From Prorocentrum cordatum (lineage: Eukaryota; Sar; Dinophyceae; Prorocentrales; Prorocentraceae): a stretch of 64,000 bases of DNA. The notes under the pieces were generated by a model. It was not told the origin of the DNA, ran no database searches, and saw nothing but the letters and a program-made list of their open reading frames with translations. The translations under genes and the position numbers were made by a program. The first letter of the stretch is position 1. Each line of letters starts with the position of its first letter. Of the stretch, positions 23,673 to 35,800 are shown one piece after another. The stretch covers positions 1-64,000 of the forward strand of contig CAUYUJ010019084.1 in assembly GCA_963575745.1 (NCBI GenBank), read 5' to 3'.

Positions 23673-23821
23673 AGGAGGAGGAGTGAGGAGGAGGAGGAGG
23701 AGGAGGAGGAGGAGGAGGAGGAGGAGGAGGAGGAGGAGGAGGAGGAGGAGGAAGAGGAGAAGGAGGAGGAGGAGGAGGAGGAGGAGGAGGAGAGGGCTAC
23801 GTGCAAGGAGGAGGAGGAGGA
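23673..23821 (+). repeat. (GAG)n array
   Basis: GAG triplets, followed to about 23960 by mixed GAC, CAC and GAG triplets. Confidence 0.93.
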
Positions 23822-23974
23822 AGACGACGACCACCACCACCACCACGGTGAGGAAGAGGAGGACGAGGAGGGACAGGGAAAGGACGATGATGGGGGCAAG
23901 GACGAGGACGGGTACAAGAAGAAGGAGGAGGAGGAGGATAACGAGGACGAGGACAGAGCCCTCAAAATCTCCTC

Positions 23975-24500
23975 TTGGAGCCCTCTTGGGACTCTTTTTG
24001 GGGAGCCTTTGGGCCCCTGTTGAAGCCCTTTTGGGGCCTCCTTGGGGGTCCCTTGGGAGCCATGGAGGGCCTCTTGGGGCCATTTTGGAGGCCGTCGATC
24101 AAACGGGGGGGGGTCATAAATCTATGTCCCCCCTCTCGGGGCCATTAACATCGTCTCTTGGGGTTGTCTTGGGACGCTCATGGGCCGATCTTGGGCGCTC
24201 TGGAGGCCGCCTGGGGGGCCTCTTGGGCCCCCCGTGAGCCTCTTTTGGGACATCTTGTGGCCATCCTGTGGCCTCAAAAGCGCATCGGAAGAAAAGGCCA
24301 GGAGTCACTCATCATTGCTTTTCCTCGGGTGTTTGAGGGATGCTGGCCTCTTGGGGGGGTCCTGGGGGGCCCCGAGAGCACTTGGAGTCGTCCTGTAGCC
24401 CTCGTCGGATCTCTTGGACGTATTTCGGAAGCTATCTTGAACCATCTTCGGCTATCTTGAGCCGCTTTGGATGCCATCTTGGAGCATCGGAGGCCCTATT
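23975..24500 (+). repeat. TTGGGGCCTC minisatellite array c
   Basis: Units such as GGAGCCCTCTTGGGACTC and GGGGCCTCCTTGGGG, same orientation as arrays a and b, interrupted near 24100-24150 and 24270-24330. Confidence 0.8.
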
Positions 24501-26165
24501 GGAGCAATCGTGGGCGAACAAGGGCCCCCTCTCACCTTGCTACCCCCAAAAAACACAAAACCTCAGAGAGGGGAGGGGGAGGGCACCCCTCCCCGAAGGG
24601 AAGAGGGTCTTGGAAGAGGAAAGACAGATATCGCTAGACCAGCTTAGCCCAAAAGGCTGGTGGGATTACAAGTGCATTCGGGGACAACACCAGGAGAAAC
24701 CGAAGAGATGTGATACATGAATAGTCATGCGCATGGCCAGGCGCGCACCGTTCTGGAGACCAGCTTATTCCTTGCCAACATCGTCATGCTGTCTTCCTGT
24801 TTGGGGCTTCCAGTGCTGACGCTCACGACCGTGATAGTGAGAGCCTGCTTCTGGAACCACGGCTTGTCTTTGTCCAGCGACGTCAGAAGCGGAGCTGCGA
24901 GTGGCCAAGTGGGGGCTTCATGGTCGGATCGCGCTGCAACAGGAGGAAGCTGCCAAGCGGGCGTAATAGCCTGCCCCCCATCATTTCACCACGGGCACAG
25001 GCCCGTAATCAGCGGAAGCAGACCCGATGCGACGCTGCGCGCATCCCCACCAGCGTTCGCTGGCGCCGTCAGTTTACTTTTCCCGCTGGACTGCGTCACC
25101 AGTGTCAGTCTGCCCATACCCGTCAGACTCCCTGGATTGACGTCCCGCACGGAAATCGTTCCCTACCTCTGTTCGTCCGTTTCGTTCACAGTGGGAACGC
25201 CTAGCGCGCCATTTTGGCTGCGCTCGGCTCTCCTCGGTGGCTAACCTCTCAGACTCCCTGGATGTGCCGTTGCATGTTCACCTCAGGGGCTGCCCGGCAG
25301 ACTCCCTGGATTTGCACGCCCTGGCTTCTCGGACGCCCTGGGTTGCCGCTGCCCGCCGCCTGACCGCGGCCCCGCGCGCGCCCGCCCCCTCGTCGCGGCC
25401 GCAGCCCGACCGTGACCGCCTGCCGCTGGCGCTTCCGCCTGCGGCCGTAAAAAAAAAAATCCCCACCAGCCCTCAGCCGCAGTTTCTGAGTGCTGGCCCA
25501 GCCGGCTTGCTTCTCGCTTAGTGTTTGATTCAGGCTGGCCCGTGCCCCGGACCCCCTTTTGGCGACTGCGAATCCGCGTCCGCCCGCGACCAAAAAAAAA
25601 CATCCCCACCAGCCTATCCAGCAACGATGCCCAGGAGAGCTGCCCTTCTCGGGGGAGCGTGGCATCAACGGCCCAGAAGACCCTTGGATGCTTCCTTATG
25701 TCTCTTGGGGTGCCTCTCGGGGGCCTCTTGGGGACTTCTTGTGGCATCTTGAGGGCACGCGCAGCAGGGTGCGGGCGTTGGAGCGCCGCTCCCGGAGCCT
25801 GCGGTGCCAGGCCAGCTCCTGGCGGGACGTGTGACCGCCCTCGAGCGCGCCAGGCGCGCGGGAGCGGAAGGAGGGGGCGCGGCCTTTTTTCCCGCTGCAC
25901 CGCGCTGGCCGCGCGGCGGGGTGGCGAGATGGTCCCCCGCCGCGCGGCTGAGCCGCCTCCTCCTGCCGCGGCGCCGCGGCTGCGAGCCCCGCTGCAGCAG
26001 CGGGGGACCAGGGGAAGTCCCCATGCTGCGATGGCGCGGGCCGCGCGGCACGCGTGAGCCCGACCCCGCGGGCGGCCTGACTCGGCGATCGATCGGGCGG
26101 CGGCGCCGATCGGCCTTGATCGAGCCGAGCCGATCAGGCCCCGCCCGCCAGAGGCCAAATGAGCT

Positions 26166-26291
26166 TCTCCTCCTCCTCCTCCTCCTCCTCCTCCTCCTCC
26201 TCCCACTCCTCCTCCTCCTCCTCCTCATCTCTCCCCTTTTATCATCTCCTCTTCCTCCTTCTCCTCCTCCTCCTCCTCCTCCTCCTCCTCC
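26166..26291 (+). repeat. (CTC)n array
   Basis: CTC triplets with one short interruption near 26230-26255. Confidence 0.92.
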
Positions 26292-26532
26292 CATCTCCTG
26301 ATTGGATGGAGGGTGGCAGCCTCTCGGTCTTCTCTCCTCCCACCCCCCTCCTCCTCGCCTTTTCTGTCGCAGTTCGGGCCCGGCTTCCTCCCGCTCGGCT
26401 CCACCCCCTGTGAATCCGTTCCGCCCCGCCCCCCCGCCAGCGACGTCGCCCCCCCTTCCGCCCGCCTGCGTGTCGCTCCTGGCCCTCCCTTCCTTTAGGC
26501 AGGCTGCGAGGTGATGATCTCAACTGGCCCTC

Positions 26533-26762
26533 CCTCCTCCTCCTCCTCCTTCTCCTTCTTCTCCTCCTCCTCCTCTGTCCTCCTCCTCCTCCTCCTCCTC
26601 CTCCGCATCCTGCTTTTCCCTCCCCTCCTCCTCCTCCTCCTCCACTTCCTCCTCATCCTCCTCCTTTTCCATGTCCCGTATCCCACCCTGCGGGTGTGAG
26701 GGCATGTGGTATGTGCGTCCTCCATCTCCTCCTCCTCCTCCTCCTCCTCCTCCTCTTCTTCC
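26533..26762 (+). repeat. (CTC)n array at 5' junction of SL relic
   Basis: Broken CTC triplets. The final pure run ends immediately before the degraded SL at 26763. Confidence 0.9.
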
Positions 26763-26784
26763 TCCGTCGCCACTGTGGCGCAAG
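26763..26784 (+). other. Degraded spliced-leader copy
   Basis: 22 bases matching the SL at 18 positions (TCCGTCGCCACTGTGGCGCA then AG). The position directly after a CTC run mirrors LINE 2. Confidence 0.6.
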
Positions 26785-28389
26785 ACGGTACGCTGATTTC
26801 GTTTCGCTTGGCCCAAATCGGGCAAGCGACGATAGTTATTACCGAACTACCCTGGCAAGCATTCTTCAGGGCTCAATGAGACAGCGCATGGACAAAGGAA
26901 GACTATCCTCTGTGCGTGTCAGGCGGGTTCGAAATCTCGCCACATCGTTCCAGGTGTTACCTCACATCACCGAGCCTTGGACTTTGGAGCTCTTGGTCAA
27001 TTTGGAGATGGAATTCTCTCAAGCATGTTTTGATGCACCCCTTCGTTTGTCGCCGTGTGTTATGCGATTTTCGAAGCCACGTTCGTCTCGCAAGGTGTCT
27101 TTGTCTCATGCCGTGATGTGTGACATGCCGAGTCCTCTCGCCGACGCACGCGGCGCCCATGATGTGCAGCTGGTCGCCTACCAGGGATTGGCTGACTTTC
27201 AAAATAAAACGACCGTCTGCCTGCAAGGCATGCAGGCCAAATTGGATGCCCCACGTGACATGGAATCGGAGGGGCCTGAAACTGGAGCGCATGCAAGTGG
27301 CGCAGACAGCGCCAGCAGTAATTCTGGCACGTCTTCGTACATTTTTGTTCTGTGGTCTGGCCACACTGGGTCTCGCCAGCCGCCAGCCACCCCTGGAAGC
27401 CCTCTTACACAGCTGGGGCTAAAGGGCGCGGGACTACATTGACCGGCAGGTGCGCGGTTGCTTGCAAGAGCTTGCGAAACAGATGCCGAGCACGATTTCG
27501 AATGTCATTCCGAATGGCATCGCCGCTCGTCTTCCTGAGGCCGTGGCCATGGGCCAGAGGTGTAGAGCCGCAAATGGACCACATCGCAGTTGTTACCGCT
27601 GACGTGCTCACTGCATTGGGAGGACGAGCCGAGGCACCGGAGATCGTGGGGTCGTCCGCCACAGAGACCGCGGCATCGCGAACGCGAATCCCCTCTCGCA
27701 CGGCCGCCCCTTGCAGCCGGGCTTGAAAAGGGGCCGATGCGGGACGGTCGCCGAGCCCGGGACCGGTGCCGAGGCCAACGGGGCAGCAGGCCAGTAGACG
27801 ACTCCGTCGGTATGGTCGGGAATGCTTCCGCCGCGATGGCATGTTCGCCTACGCTGATGGCCGCATCGTGAGCGCGGCGGACACGGCACCCTCTGCGCAA
27901 GCGGCCAAGGCAGCGTCGTGCTCTGGTGGCCCTGAGCGGTTCACTCCTGCCGCGCGGCTCCGGGATTACATATGCCAGATTCGACGTCCTGGCAGATGCG
28001 TTTGAAGCGAAAGAAGTAGATGAGTTGTTGCTGGCAAAGATAAGCCATGATAAGCCGTGTTAGGCAGTGGCCCGAGTCCCCGGCTGAGCCAGGCATGGGT
28101 TGAGGTGTGTGTGTGCGCGTGTGGCAACACATGTGCAGTAGGTGGTCTTCTCTGATATCGTATGCCTTTAGCTTCCCCTGCTCGGACTCCTAGCGCTGAC
28201 ACGTGTTACGATCGTGTCCAAAGCTCTGTCGTTTCTTCCTCCTCGCGCGCTTCTTGGCCGCCTCCGCTGTGTTCTCGGTTCTGCCCTGTCCCATCAATTT
28301 CGTCCTCTATTTGTTCAAGATCATTGTGTGTGGCGTGCCTAGTCCTCTCTAAAAGGGTCGTCAATCATCGTGTTCACCTTTCGACCACT
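26763..28389 (+). mobile_element. Possible third SL-led retroposed insertion
   Basis: 1.6 kb bounded by CTC arrays on both sides and starting with the degraded SL, the same architecture as LINE 2. A frame to 27442 is open for about 220 codons after the SL but matches no domain I recognise. It could be a processed mRNA copy or a truncated or decayed LINE. Confidence 0.4.
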
Positions 28390-28434
28390 TCCTCCTTCTC
28401 CTCCTCCTCCTCCTCCTCCTCCTCCTCCTCCTCC

Positions 28435-28513
<79 letters not shown>
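28390..28513 (+). repeat. (CTC)n followed by (CAT)n
   Basis: About 45 bp of CTC, then about 78 bp of perfect CAT triplets. Confidence 0.95.
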
Positions 28514-28730
28514 TCTCTCCCCATCCTTCTTCTCCCTCCGCCGCCTCAGCCTCTTCTCTCTGGGCAGCTTATATCCTCATACACGTATTGCAGCAGATTT
28601 CGCAGCCCCTGCCAGTACAACGAACTTGTTGGTAGGGCCTGCAGAAACTTGCTGCGATGGTCAGGTAGTGGCCAGTGAGTTTAACAAGCCTTCTTCGGAG
28701 AGGTGATCCCTGCATCGGCCGCACAGTGGG

Positions 28731-29117
28731 TTGGCATTGCAGGCATATGTTTTTTTCTTCAATTTTCTGATCAATTCAGTGGCCAAGGTGAATGCGCACG
28801 AGGATGACGACGCTTCGCTCCTTGACCCCGAGAGAAAGCACACTGCTGTTGACAACGCGGCCGACCTGGCTGCTAAGGAGGGTGCAGAGATGCAGCCGGA
28901 GACGTCGAATGCGGAGCATGAGCACCTCAGCGTTTTGGCCCTGGTTTCGAATACTGTCACGAAGTTAGCTGCGAACGCCCTGGAGTTCTGGCCGAGGACG
29001 AATTTGGACGGAGCTGAGCGCGCAAAAAGTGTGCCTTGTCCGCCCAAGCCTGCTGGCTCAGTGCACGAATGGATTTGGGTCGGCCGCTTCTGGCAATGTC
29101 CGCGCTGCTTGGGATGA
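28731..29117 (+). pseudogene. Zinc-ribbon-like fragment, probable retroelement remnant
   Basis: A 128-codon frame with acidic and Ala-rich sequence (DDDASLLDPERKHT, NAADLAAKEGAEM) ending WIWVGRFWQCPRCLG, a C-x2-C. In another frame at about 29215-29275 HSFVCVCRACHAFS gives a second C-x2-C, suggesting a frameshifted zinc ribbon. I recall similar HxxxxxxxWxCxxC motifs in dinoflagellate repeat-derived proteins. Function unknown; homology not verified. Confidence 0.35.
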
Positions 29118-29940
29118 TGTCGGGTCCTTCTTCTCCTAGTCTTTGCTTTCGCCAGCTTCGGGTCTACCCTGCCAAGCTGCGCGAGCTCGAGCATCGATGT
29201 GTGATGGTCGAATGTAGTGGCCACAGTTTTGTTTGCGTGTGCCGAGCCTGCCACGCATTCAGCTGCGACGCCCTGCGAAGTAGTGTCTCAAGAGACCGCC
29301 ACGGCGAAGGGAAGCTTCGCCGAGATTGGGCAAGGGACTCCACCATGACCACAAGATGGAGGCACAGCCGATCTCGACAATATTGGCCCTAGGTAGCTGG
29401 GGTGCGCACGTCGTCCTACCCTGCGGCCGCCTCGCGCGACCGAAGGGTCAGCGCTGGCAGCTCGCCTCCTCCTCATCATCCCTGCTTTGGAGTCTTCGGC
29501 CGCTAAAATGCAGAAACAAAACCCTCCCCTCCTCCCTCCCCCCTCCCCCCTGGGCAGATGGTTGGGGCCTTGGGTCTTCTTTTGCCCGCCGGGCAGGGCG
29601 GGAGATATACTGCCCCGATTGTTTGGAGCTCCAGGTTCCACCCTTGCGGCCCCTCCCGAGAGGAGGGGGGGGGGGGGCCTGGACGGCGCTGCGTGGCTTG
29701 ACGCTTCCTCCTGCCGAGCCGATTCGATCCGATCCTCCCCCCCTCGTGCCCCTCGACCCCTCCCCCCTTTCCCCCCTCGTTCCCCCCCTCGTTCCCCCCC
29801 CCCCTACCCCCCCCAGGTCCCCTCTCTGCCCCTCTTCCTCGACGGGTGTTCCGGGCAGCATGAGGTTTCTGGGTATTAAAGATCGGCTTTGCACCAGGAT
29901 GGGGTGCTGAGATCGGGGAGGACCCTTCCAGCCTCACTTC

Positions 29941-30248
29941 CTCTCCTCCTCCCTCCTCGCCCCTCCTCTCCTCTCTCCTCTCCTCTTCCTCTCCTCTCCT
30001 CCTCCTCCCTCCTCCATCCTCCTCCCCTCCTCCTCCTCCTCCTCCTCCTTCCTCTCCTCCTCCTCCTCCTCGTCCTCCTCCTCCTCCTGCTCCTCCTCCT
30101 CCTCCTCCTCCTCCTCCTCCTCCTCCTCCTCCTCCTCCTCCCCTCCTCCTCCTCCTCCCTCCTCGTCCCTCCTCCTCCTCCTCCTCCTCCTCCTCCTCCT
30201 CCTCCTCCTCCTCCTCCTCCTCCTCCTCCTCCTCCTCCTCCTCCTCCC
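29941..30248 (+). repeat. (CTC)n array immediately upstream of exon 8
   Basis: About 300 bp of CTC triplets, followed by CCTGTTTGCACAG. It doubles as a very long polypyrimidine tract for the exon 8 acceptor. Confidence 0.95.
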
Positions 30249-30259
30249 TGTTTGCACAG

Positions 30260-30336
30260 GAGGCCGAGAGGCCGCACATCGAGGGCGTGCTGGACGCGAT
30301 CGCGGCCGAGGCCGAGCAGGCCCTCGCCACGGGCAG
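30260..30336 (+). CDS. Giant gene exon 8: acidic/Ala coiled coil
   Basis: 25 codons plus two bases: EAERPHIEGVLDAIAAEAEQ then ALATG. Acceptor is TTTGCACAG; donor is GCCGGG. Phase 0 in and phase 2 out; joining to exon 9 gives ALATGRKRVETLVENRAKEQ. It is the only nonrepetitive coding-like sequence between a CTC array and a GAG array. Confidence 0.68.
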
Positions 30337-30398
30337 GCCGGGCGGGCCGGAGCAACGCTTCTCCCGGCCTCCGCCTCCGCCCGGGCCCCCTTCCCCAA

Positions 30399-30400
<2 letters not shown>

Positions 30401-30431
<31 letters not shown>

Positions 30432-30689
30432 AGGAGAGGAGGAGGAGGAGGAGGAGGAGGAGGAGGAGGAGGAGGAGGAGGAGGGACGAGGAGCGAGGAG
30501 GAGGAGGAGGAGGAGGAGGAGGAGGAGGAGGAGGAGGGGAGGAGGAGGAGGGAGGAGGAGGAGGAGGAGGAGGAGGAGGAGCGAGGAGGAGGAGGAGGAG
30601 GAGGAGGGAGGAGGAGGAGGAGGAGGAGGAGCGAGGAGCGAGGAGCGAGGAGCGAGGAGCGAGGAGCGAGGAGGAGGAGGGGGAGGAGG
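30401..30689 (+). repeat. (GAG)n array immediately downstream of exon 8
   Basis: GAG triplets with GCGAGGA interruptions. Complementary to the CTC array on the other side of exon 8. Confidence 0.95.
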
Positions 30690-30716
30690 GGGAGGAAGTT
30701 CGAGGCCTCCCAGATG

Positions 30717-30848
30717 CCTGGTATCGCTCGGACGTGTGCACTCTATCACGGCGGGGGTGATTGAGGAGCCTCCTGGATCATCCTGTGAGAGAAGCCACGC
30801 GCGAAACCGAAAAAAGCACAGGGAATGGACGTCCGAGCGACGGGGAGG
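30717..30848 (+). mobile_element. Introner-like element, copy 2
   Basis: About 132 bp: CCTGGTATCGCTCGGACGTG at the left end; GCGAAACCGAAAAAAGCACA then GGGAATGGACGTCCGAGCGA at the right. Same inverted ends as the other copies. GATG lies near both edges and may be a short target duplication. Confidence 0.82.
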
Positions 30849-31214
30849 ATGGGGTCCGAGCAGGTGGGGTCGGAGGATCGTGCCGCATCGCCGATGCAGC
30901 GGCTCGATGCGGCTCCCGATTTTCTCCGCGCTGGCGTCGCCGATGCACCGCCGACTTCGCCGATGCATCGCCGGCGTCTCGCCGATACACCAGCGACGCG
31001 AGGCAATCTTCCGACCCCATCTACTCGGACCCCATTTAGGAGGCCTCAGAAGATGGCTTCACAGTACGAGGGTGTTGGGTACAAGACCCATAGGGCACAC
31101 CTTCAAGACCACCCAGCGGGTGATGAGGGGGATGTTGTGGGGTGGGGTCTGACGTTGAACGACCAGCACCCGCAGACAGCAGGATAAACATGGCACAACA
31201 ATGGGGCAGCAACT

Positions 31215-31890
31215 GGACAACCATTGAGACCACAATCAGGGCAACCATCGGGAGAACCATCGGGAGAACCATCGGGATAACCATCGGGGAAACCATCGGC
31301 ACAACTGTCGGGACAACCATCGGGACAACCATCGGGACAGCATCGGATAACCATGGGACAACCATCGGAATGACCATGCCACAGCTATGACGCCTATCGC
31401 GATGATCATCGAGACAACCATCGGGACAACCATCGGGAAATTCATCGGGCCAACCATCGGGGCAATCATCGGCACAACCATCGGGACAGCATCGAGACAA
31501 CCATCGAGACAACATCGAGACAACCATCGGGACAACCATCGGGACGACCATCGGGACGACCATCAGGACAGCCACCGAGACAACCATCGGGACAACGATG
31601 GGGACAACCGTCGGGACAACCATCGGGACAACCGCTGTGAAATCCGCCGGGTCAACCATCGGGACAACCATGGGGACAACCATCGGGAAAACCATCGGGA
31701 GAGCCATCGGGAAACCATCGAACAACCATGGGGACATCCACGGGACAACCGTCAGGACAACGATGCAAGAACAACCATCGGGACAATCATTGGGACAACC
31801 ATCGGGACAGCCATGGGGACAACCATCGGGACAACCATCAGGACAACGAAGGGACAAGCATCGGGACAACCATCGGGACAACCACGAGAC
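31215..31890 (+). repeat. 12-bp minisatellite CAACCATCGGGA
   Basis: About 50 degenerate units. Because 12 is a multiple of 3, both strands give long open frames (for example VVPM repeats on the minus strand), which I treat as artefacts. Confidence 0.92.
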
Positions 31891-32339
31891 AACTCCAGGG
31901 CACGCCCTGGTGCACGCTGGGCATCCCAGGTCACGCCACGGCGCACGGGGCACCGACTCATTTTGGCGTTGCTGGGGCCAAGCTGGTGCAGGAACGCGCG
32001 CGGCCTCGCCTCGCCCGCACGCACGGCACGAACAGAAATCGAAGTCGATGTCCCCGTGGGGAGCCCCTCGTTTGCCCCCGAGCTCACCGCCCCTGGCTTC
32101 CTATAAAGTCTGTGGTGGTGCATTCGACGCAAGGCTTTGCGGGTGTCGGGGCGTGTGATGCCTGGCCCATCGACTTCGGGCAGGCCTCTGGTGCCCAAGC
32201 CCAAAGGCGTATTGTGCCCGTCCGCACCTACCCTGCCCCGCACACAGGGACCTCGCACTGGCGGATAGGGGAGCCAGGTGTGCAATGCAACGTATGTGGT
32301 CTGAGCTGTGCTATGTTAGCTATGCGGTGGAAGCGTCCT

Positions 32340-32803
32340 GGTGCAACATATTAGTTATGAGATAGGTGGTGCAACCTGGGTGGTGCAATCTATGCCGTGT
32401 AATATGTGTGGTTTGCGCGAGGTGTTGCGAACTATGTGGTGCAATACACATACATAGAGATTTGTACACACTTATATATAGAGAGAGTAAAATATACGTG
32501 GTGTAGTATGTGTAATTTCAGCCATGCGGTGCAAGGTATGTGGTGGGGTTCTTGTGGTGAAATAGTAACATATGCGGTGCAATTTATGTGGCGCAATCTC
32601 AGTGGTGCAATATATGTGGTGCAATCCACTTGCCGAACTTGAAGTTGTCAACTCCACTGCTCGCGCAATCATCCCACCCACCCACCCGCAACTTGGTTTG
32701 CAAAACCCATGCGGGACCGAGCACAGATATCGCTCCGGGGTCGTCTTGGAGCCCTCGGGGGCGTCTCAAGAGCGCCCCAAGAAGGCCGGAGAAGCAAGAC
32801 GGC

Positions 32804-32850
<47 letters not shown>

Positions 32851-35800
32851 GCGACGACGTCGACGACGACGAAGACGACGACGCCGACGCCGACGACGAC
32901 GAAGACGACGACGACGTCGCCAACGAAGACGACGACGAGGGAGGAGGGAGGACGACGACGGCGACAACGACGACAACGACGACAACGACGACAATGAGGG
33001 AGGAGGGAGGACGGCGACGACGCGAACGACGAAGAAGGAGGAAGGACGGCGACGCCGACGACGACAACGACGAGGGAGAGGGGAAGACGACGACGACGAC
33101 AACGACGACGACGACGGCGACGAAATAGGAGGGACGACGACGAGACGCCGACGACGGACGACGACGACGACGACGAGGGAGGAGGAGGAAGGACGACCAC
33201 GGCGACAACGACGACGGAAACGACCACGACGCCAAAGAGGACGACGACGACGAACACGAGGAAAGACACAGGACGACGTAGGCGACGACGACGACGACGA
33301 CGACGACGCGGGAGGAGGGAGGACGGCGACAACGACGACGACGACGACGACGCCGCAAGAGCGCGCGCGCACGCTTTTGTTGAAAATCCGTGTTGCGAAA
33401 CCTTGTGTTTTTCGTAGGTTTTTTGGACGCGCGATTTTGACATCCTTCCGAAACCGATGGGTTTTGAATGATTTCGGCGTAAGCGCGCGACGACGCGCGC
33501 GTCTGCACTTCGTCCCGTTTTTTTGCAGAGGATTCTCGCGACGGCCAACGCGCAAGGGCGTTCGACAGATTTCGACATGCGCGCGCGCGACGCCCCTTTT
33601 GTAGCATGTTGTGAAGATCTTGGGAAAACCAATGGTTTTCTTAAGATTTCGCAAGAGCTCGCGCATAAGCTCTTTTAGCAAATCAGTGTTACGAAACCCT
33701 GTGTTTTTGTATGTTCTTTTGGAAGCTCGATTGCGAGATCCTTCCGGCACCGAATGTGTTTGAAGGATGTCGGCATGCGCGCGCGACGACGCGCGCGTGC
33801 GCACTTCGTCCCAGTTTTTTTGCAAGGGATTCGTGAACAAGTGCTATGTTAGAACAAAAGATGTCCCCGCGTATTTTTTTAAAGAGAACCTCAGGGGGGT
33901 CGATACCGGCCCCCCTGGGATAGTGTAAATTCATATTTAGGATGGACATGTGGTCAGAATCATACATGATTTACATACCCCGAAAGGGGGGGCGATAACG
34001 CCGGGGGGGGGTAGAGTCTATTCTCTTTTTAGAAAGGAGAATTAATCACTTGCTCAACTTGAAACTGTCCTCTCCAGTGCTCGTGCAAACATCCCACCCT
34101 CCCACCCACAACGTTGTTGCAAAACCTCTTAAGACCGTGGCGGTAGGTGCCAACTTGCACTTGGCAACGACAACGACGCCGACGACGGCAGCGACAAGGA
34201 CGACGGCGACGCTGCCGACAACGACTACGACGACACCGACGGCGTCTCCAACGACTTCGACGACGACGACAACGACGACGACGACGACACCGACGACGAC
34301 GACGACGCCGACGCCAACGACGACGACGACGATGACAACGCCGACGACGACGACGACGACGGCGACGCCGACGACGACGACAAACGACGACGCCGAGGAC
34401 GACGACGAGGACGACGCCGACGACGACGAAGACGACGACGACGATGACGTCGCCGACGAAGACGACGACGACGAGGGAGGAGGGAGGACGACGACGGCGA
34501 CAACGACGACAACGCCGAGGGAGGAGGGAGGACGGCGACGACGCGAACGACGAAGATCAGAGCGTGAATTACCTACCCCGCTTTCGCTTCCAGGCAAAAC
34601 CAAGCCATACCACGCGCCTCCCCGTCAAGCGGCCTGACCAGTACAGGCTGCAATTTGGCATCGTTTGGTATCTCTTGGAAGCGAGGGTGGTCAAAAGCGA
34701 GGTAGGTTTGTTTCCCCCCTAGAAGAAGGAGGGAGGACGGCGACGCCGACGACGACAACGACGAGGGAGGAGGGAAGACGACGACGACGACGCCGACGAC
34801 CGCGGCGACGAAATAGGAGGGACGACGACGAGACGCCGACGACGGACGACGACGACGACGAGGAGGGAGGAGGAAAGACGACCACGGCGACAACGACGAC
34901 GGAAACGACGACGACGCCAAAGAGGACGACGACGACGACGAGGAAAGACAGAGGACGACGACGGCGACGACGACGACGAGGGAGGAGGGACGGCGACGAC
35001 GACGACGCAAGAGCGCGTGCGCACGTTTTTTTTTGAAATCCGTGTTGCGAAACCTTGTGTTCTTGTAACTTATTTGGGCACTCGGGTTTGCAACCCTTCC
35101 GAAACCGAAGGTTTTTGAAGGATTTCGGCATGCGCGCGCGACGACGCGCGCGCGTGCACTTCTTTCTTTTTTGCAGAGGATTCTCGCGACGGCCAACGCG
35201 CAAGGGCTTTCGAACGATTTCGACATGCGCGCGTACGAAGCCCGTTTGGCACCATTTTTTCAACATCTTGAAAACCCATGGTATCTTAAGATTTCGCAAG
35301 AGCGCACGCGTAAACTTTTTTAGAAAATCAGTGTTGCGAAACCCTGTGTGTTTGTATGTTGTTTGGCAAACTCGATTTTGAAATCCTTCCGACGCCGAAG
35401 GTTTTTGAAGGATTTTTGCATGCTCGCGCGACGACGCGCTCGCGCGCTTCGTCTCATTTGTTGCTAGGGACTCTTGACAGCTTATAAGTTTTGATAAACG
35501 AGTGTGCGCGCATCTCGTTTTTTGCAGAGGATGGCTGGGTGGGGTCGATACCGGTTTGGCTGGGATAGTATGAGTGCACAGGTAGGATGGACATTGTGAC
35601 TGCATCCTATATGTTTTGCATCGCTTCCCGGGGGATCTGTAAACCGGGGGGAGGGTGGTATGTTTTCTAATGTTTAAAGAATGGAGAATCTATGCGGTGC
35701 AGCCGATGATGTGCATTCTATGTGGTGTAAGCTTTGTGGCGCAAGATGCGCGGTGCTCTATAGTTGGAGCACAAGTATGTAATGCGAGCTCCTTGGTGCG

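Larger units (their letters stand above)
22795..30259 (+). other. Giant gene intron 7 (GT-AG, about 7.5 kb)
   Basis: Holds a C+T tract (22830-23020), an RT fragment (23153-23353), a GAG array and minisatellite (23673-24500), CTC tracts (26166-26291, 26533-26762), an SL relic and its tail (26763-28389), a CAT array, a zinc-ribbon-like fragment (28731-29117) and the CTC array just before exon 8. In 24500-26160 and 29118-29940 I see only GC-rich sequence without a supportable gene. Confidence 0.55.

Noticed and set aside
24640-24680. GCTGGTGGGATTACAAGTGC, similar to a primate Alu phrase
   Set aside because: The similarity is limited to this short stretch, with no 7SL-like context; treated as coincidence.
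25208-25219. GCCATTTTGGCT, 12 bases of the SL
   Set aside because: The flanks do not match the SL on either side; it is itself a near palindrome and no retroposed gene follows.
26920-26950. tRNA-like B-box GGGTTCGAAATC
   Set aside because: The TpsiC loop would be too long and there is no matching acceptor or D arm.
29503-30968. Minus-strand open frames of 340-412 codons
   Set aside because: They run through CTC/GAG arrays and encode Ser/Pro/Leu, Gly or Glu/Arg homopolymers. No domain, and the real coding block (exon 8) is on the other strand.
32599-33840. 413-codon minus-strand frame
   Set aside because: Made of GAC-type triplet repeats plus satellite; Arg/Ser/Val runs without a motif.
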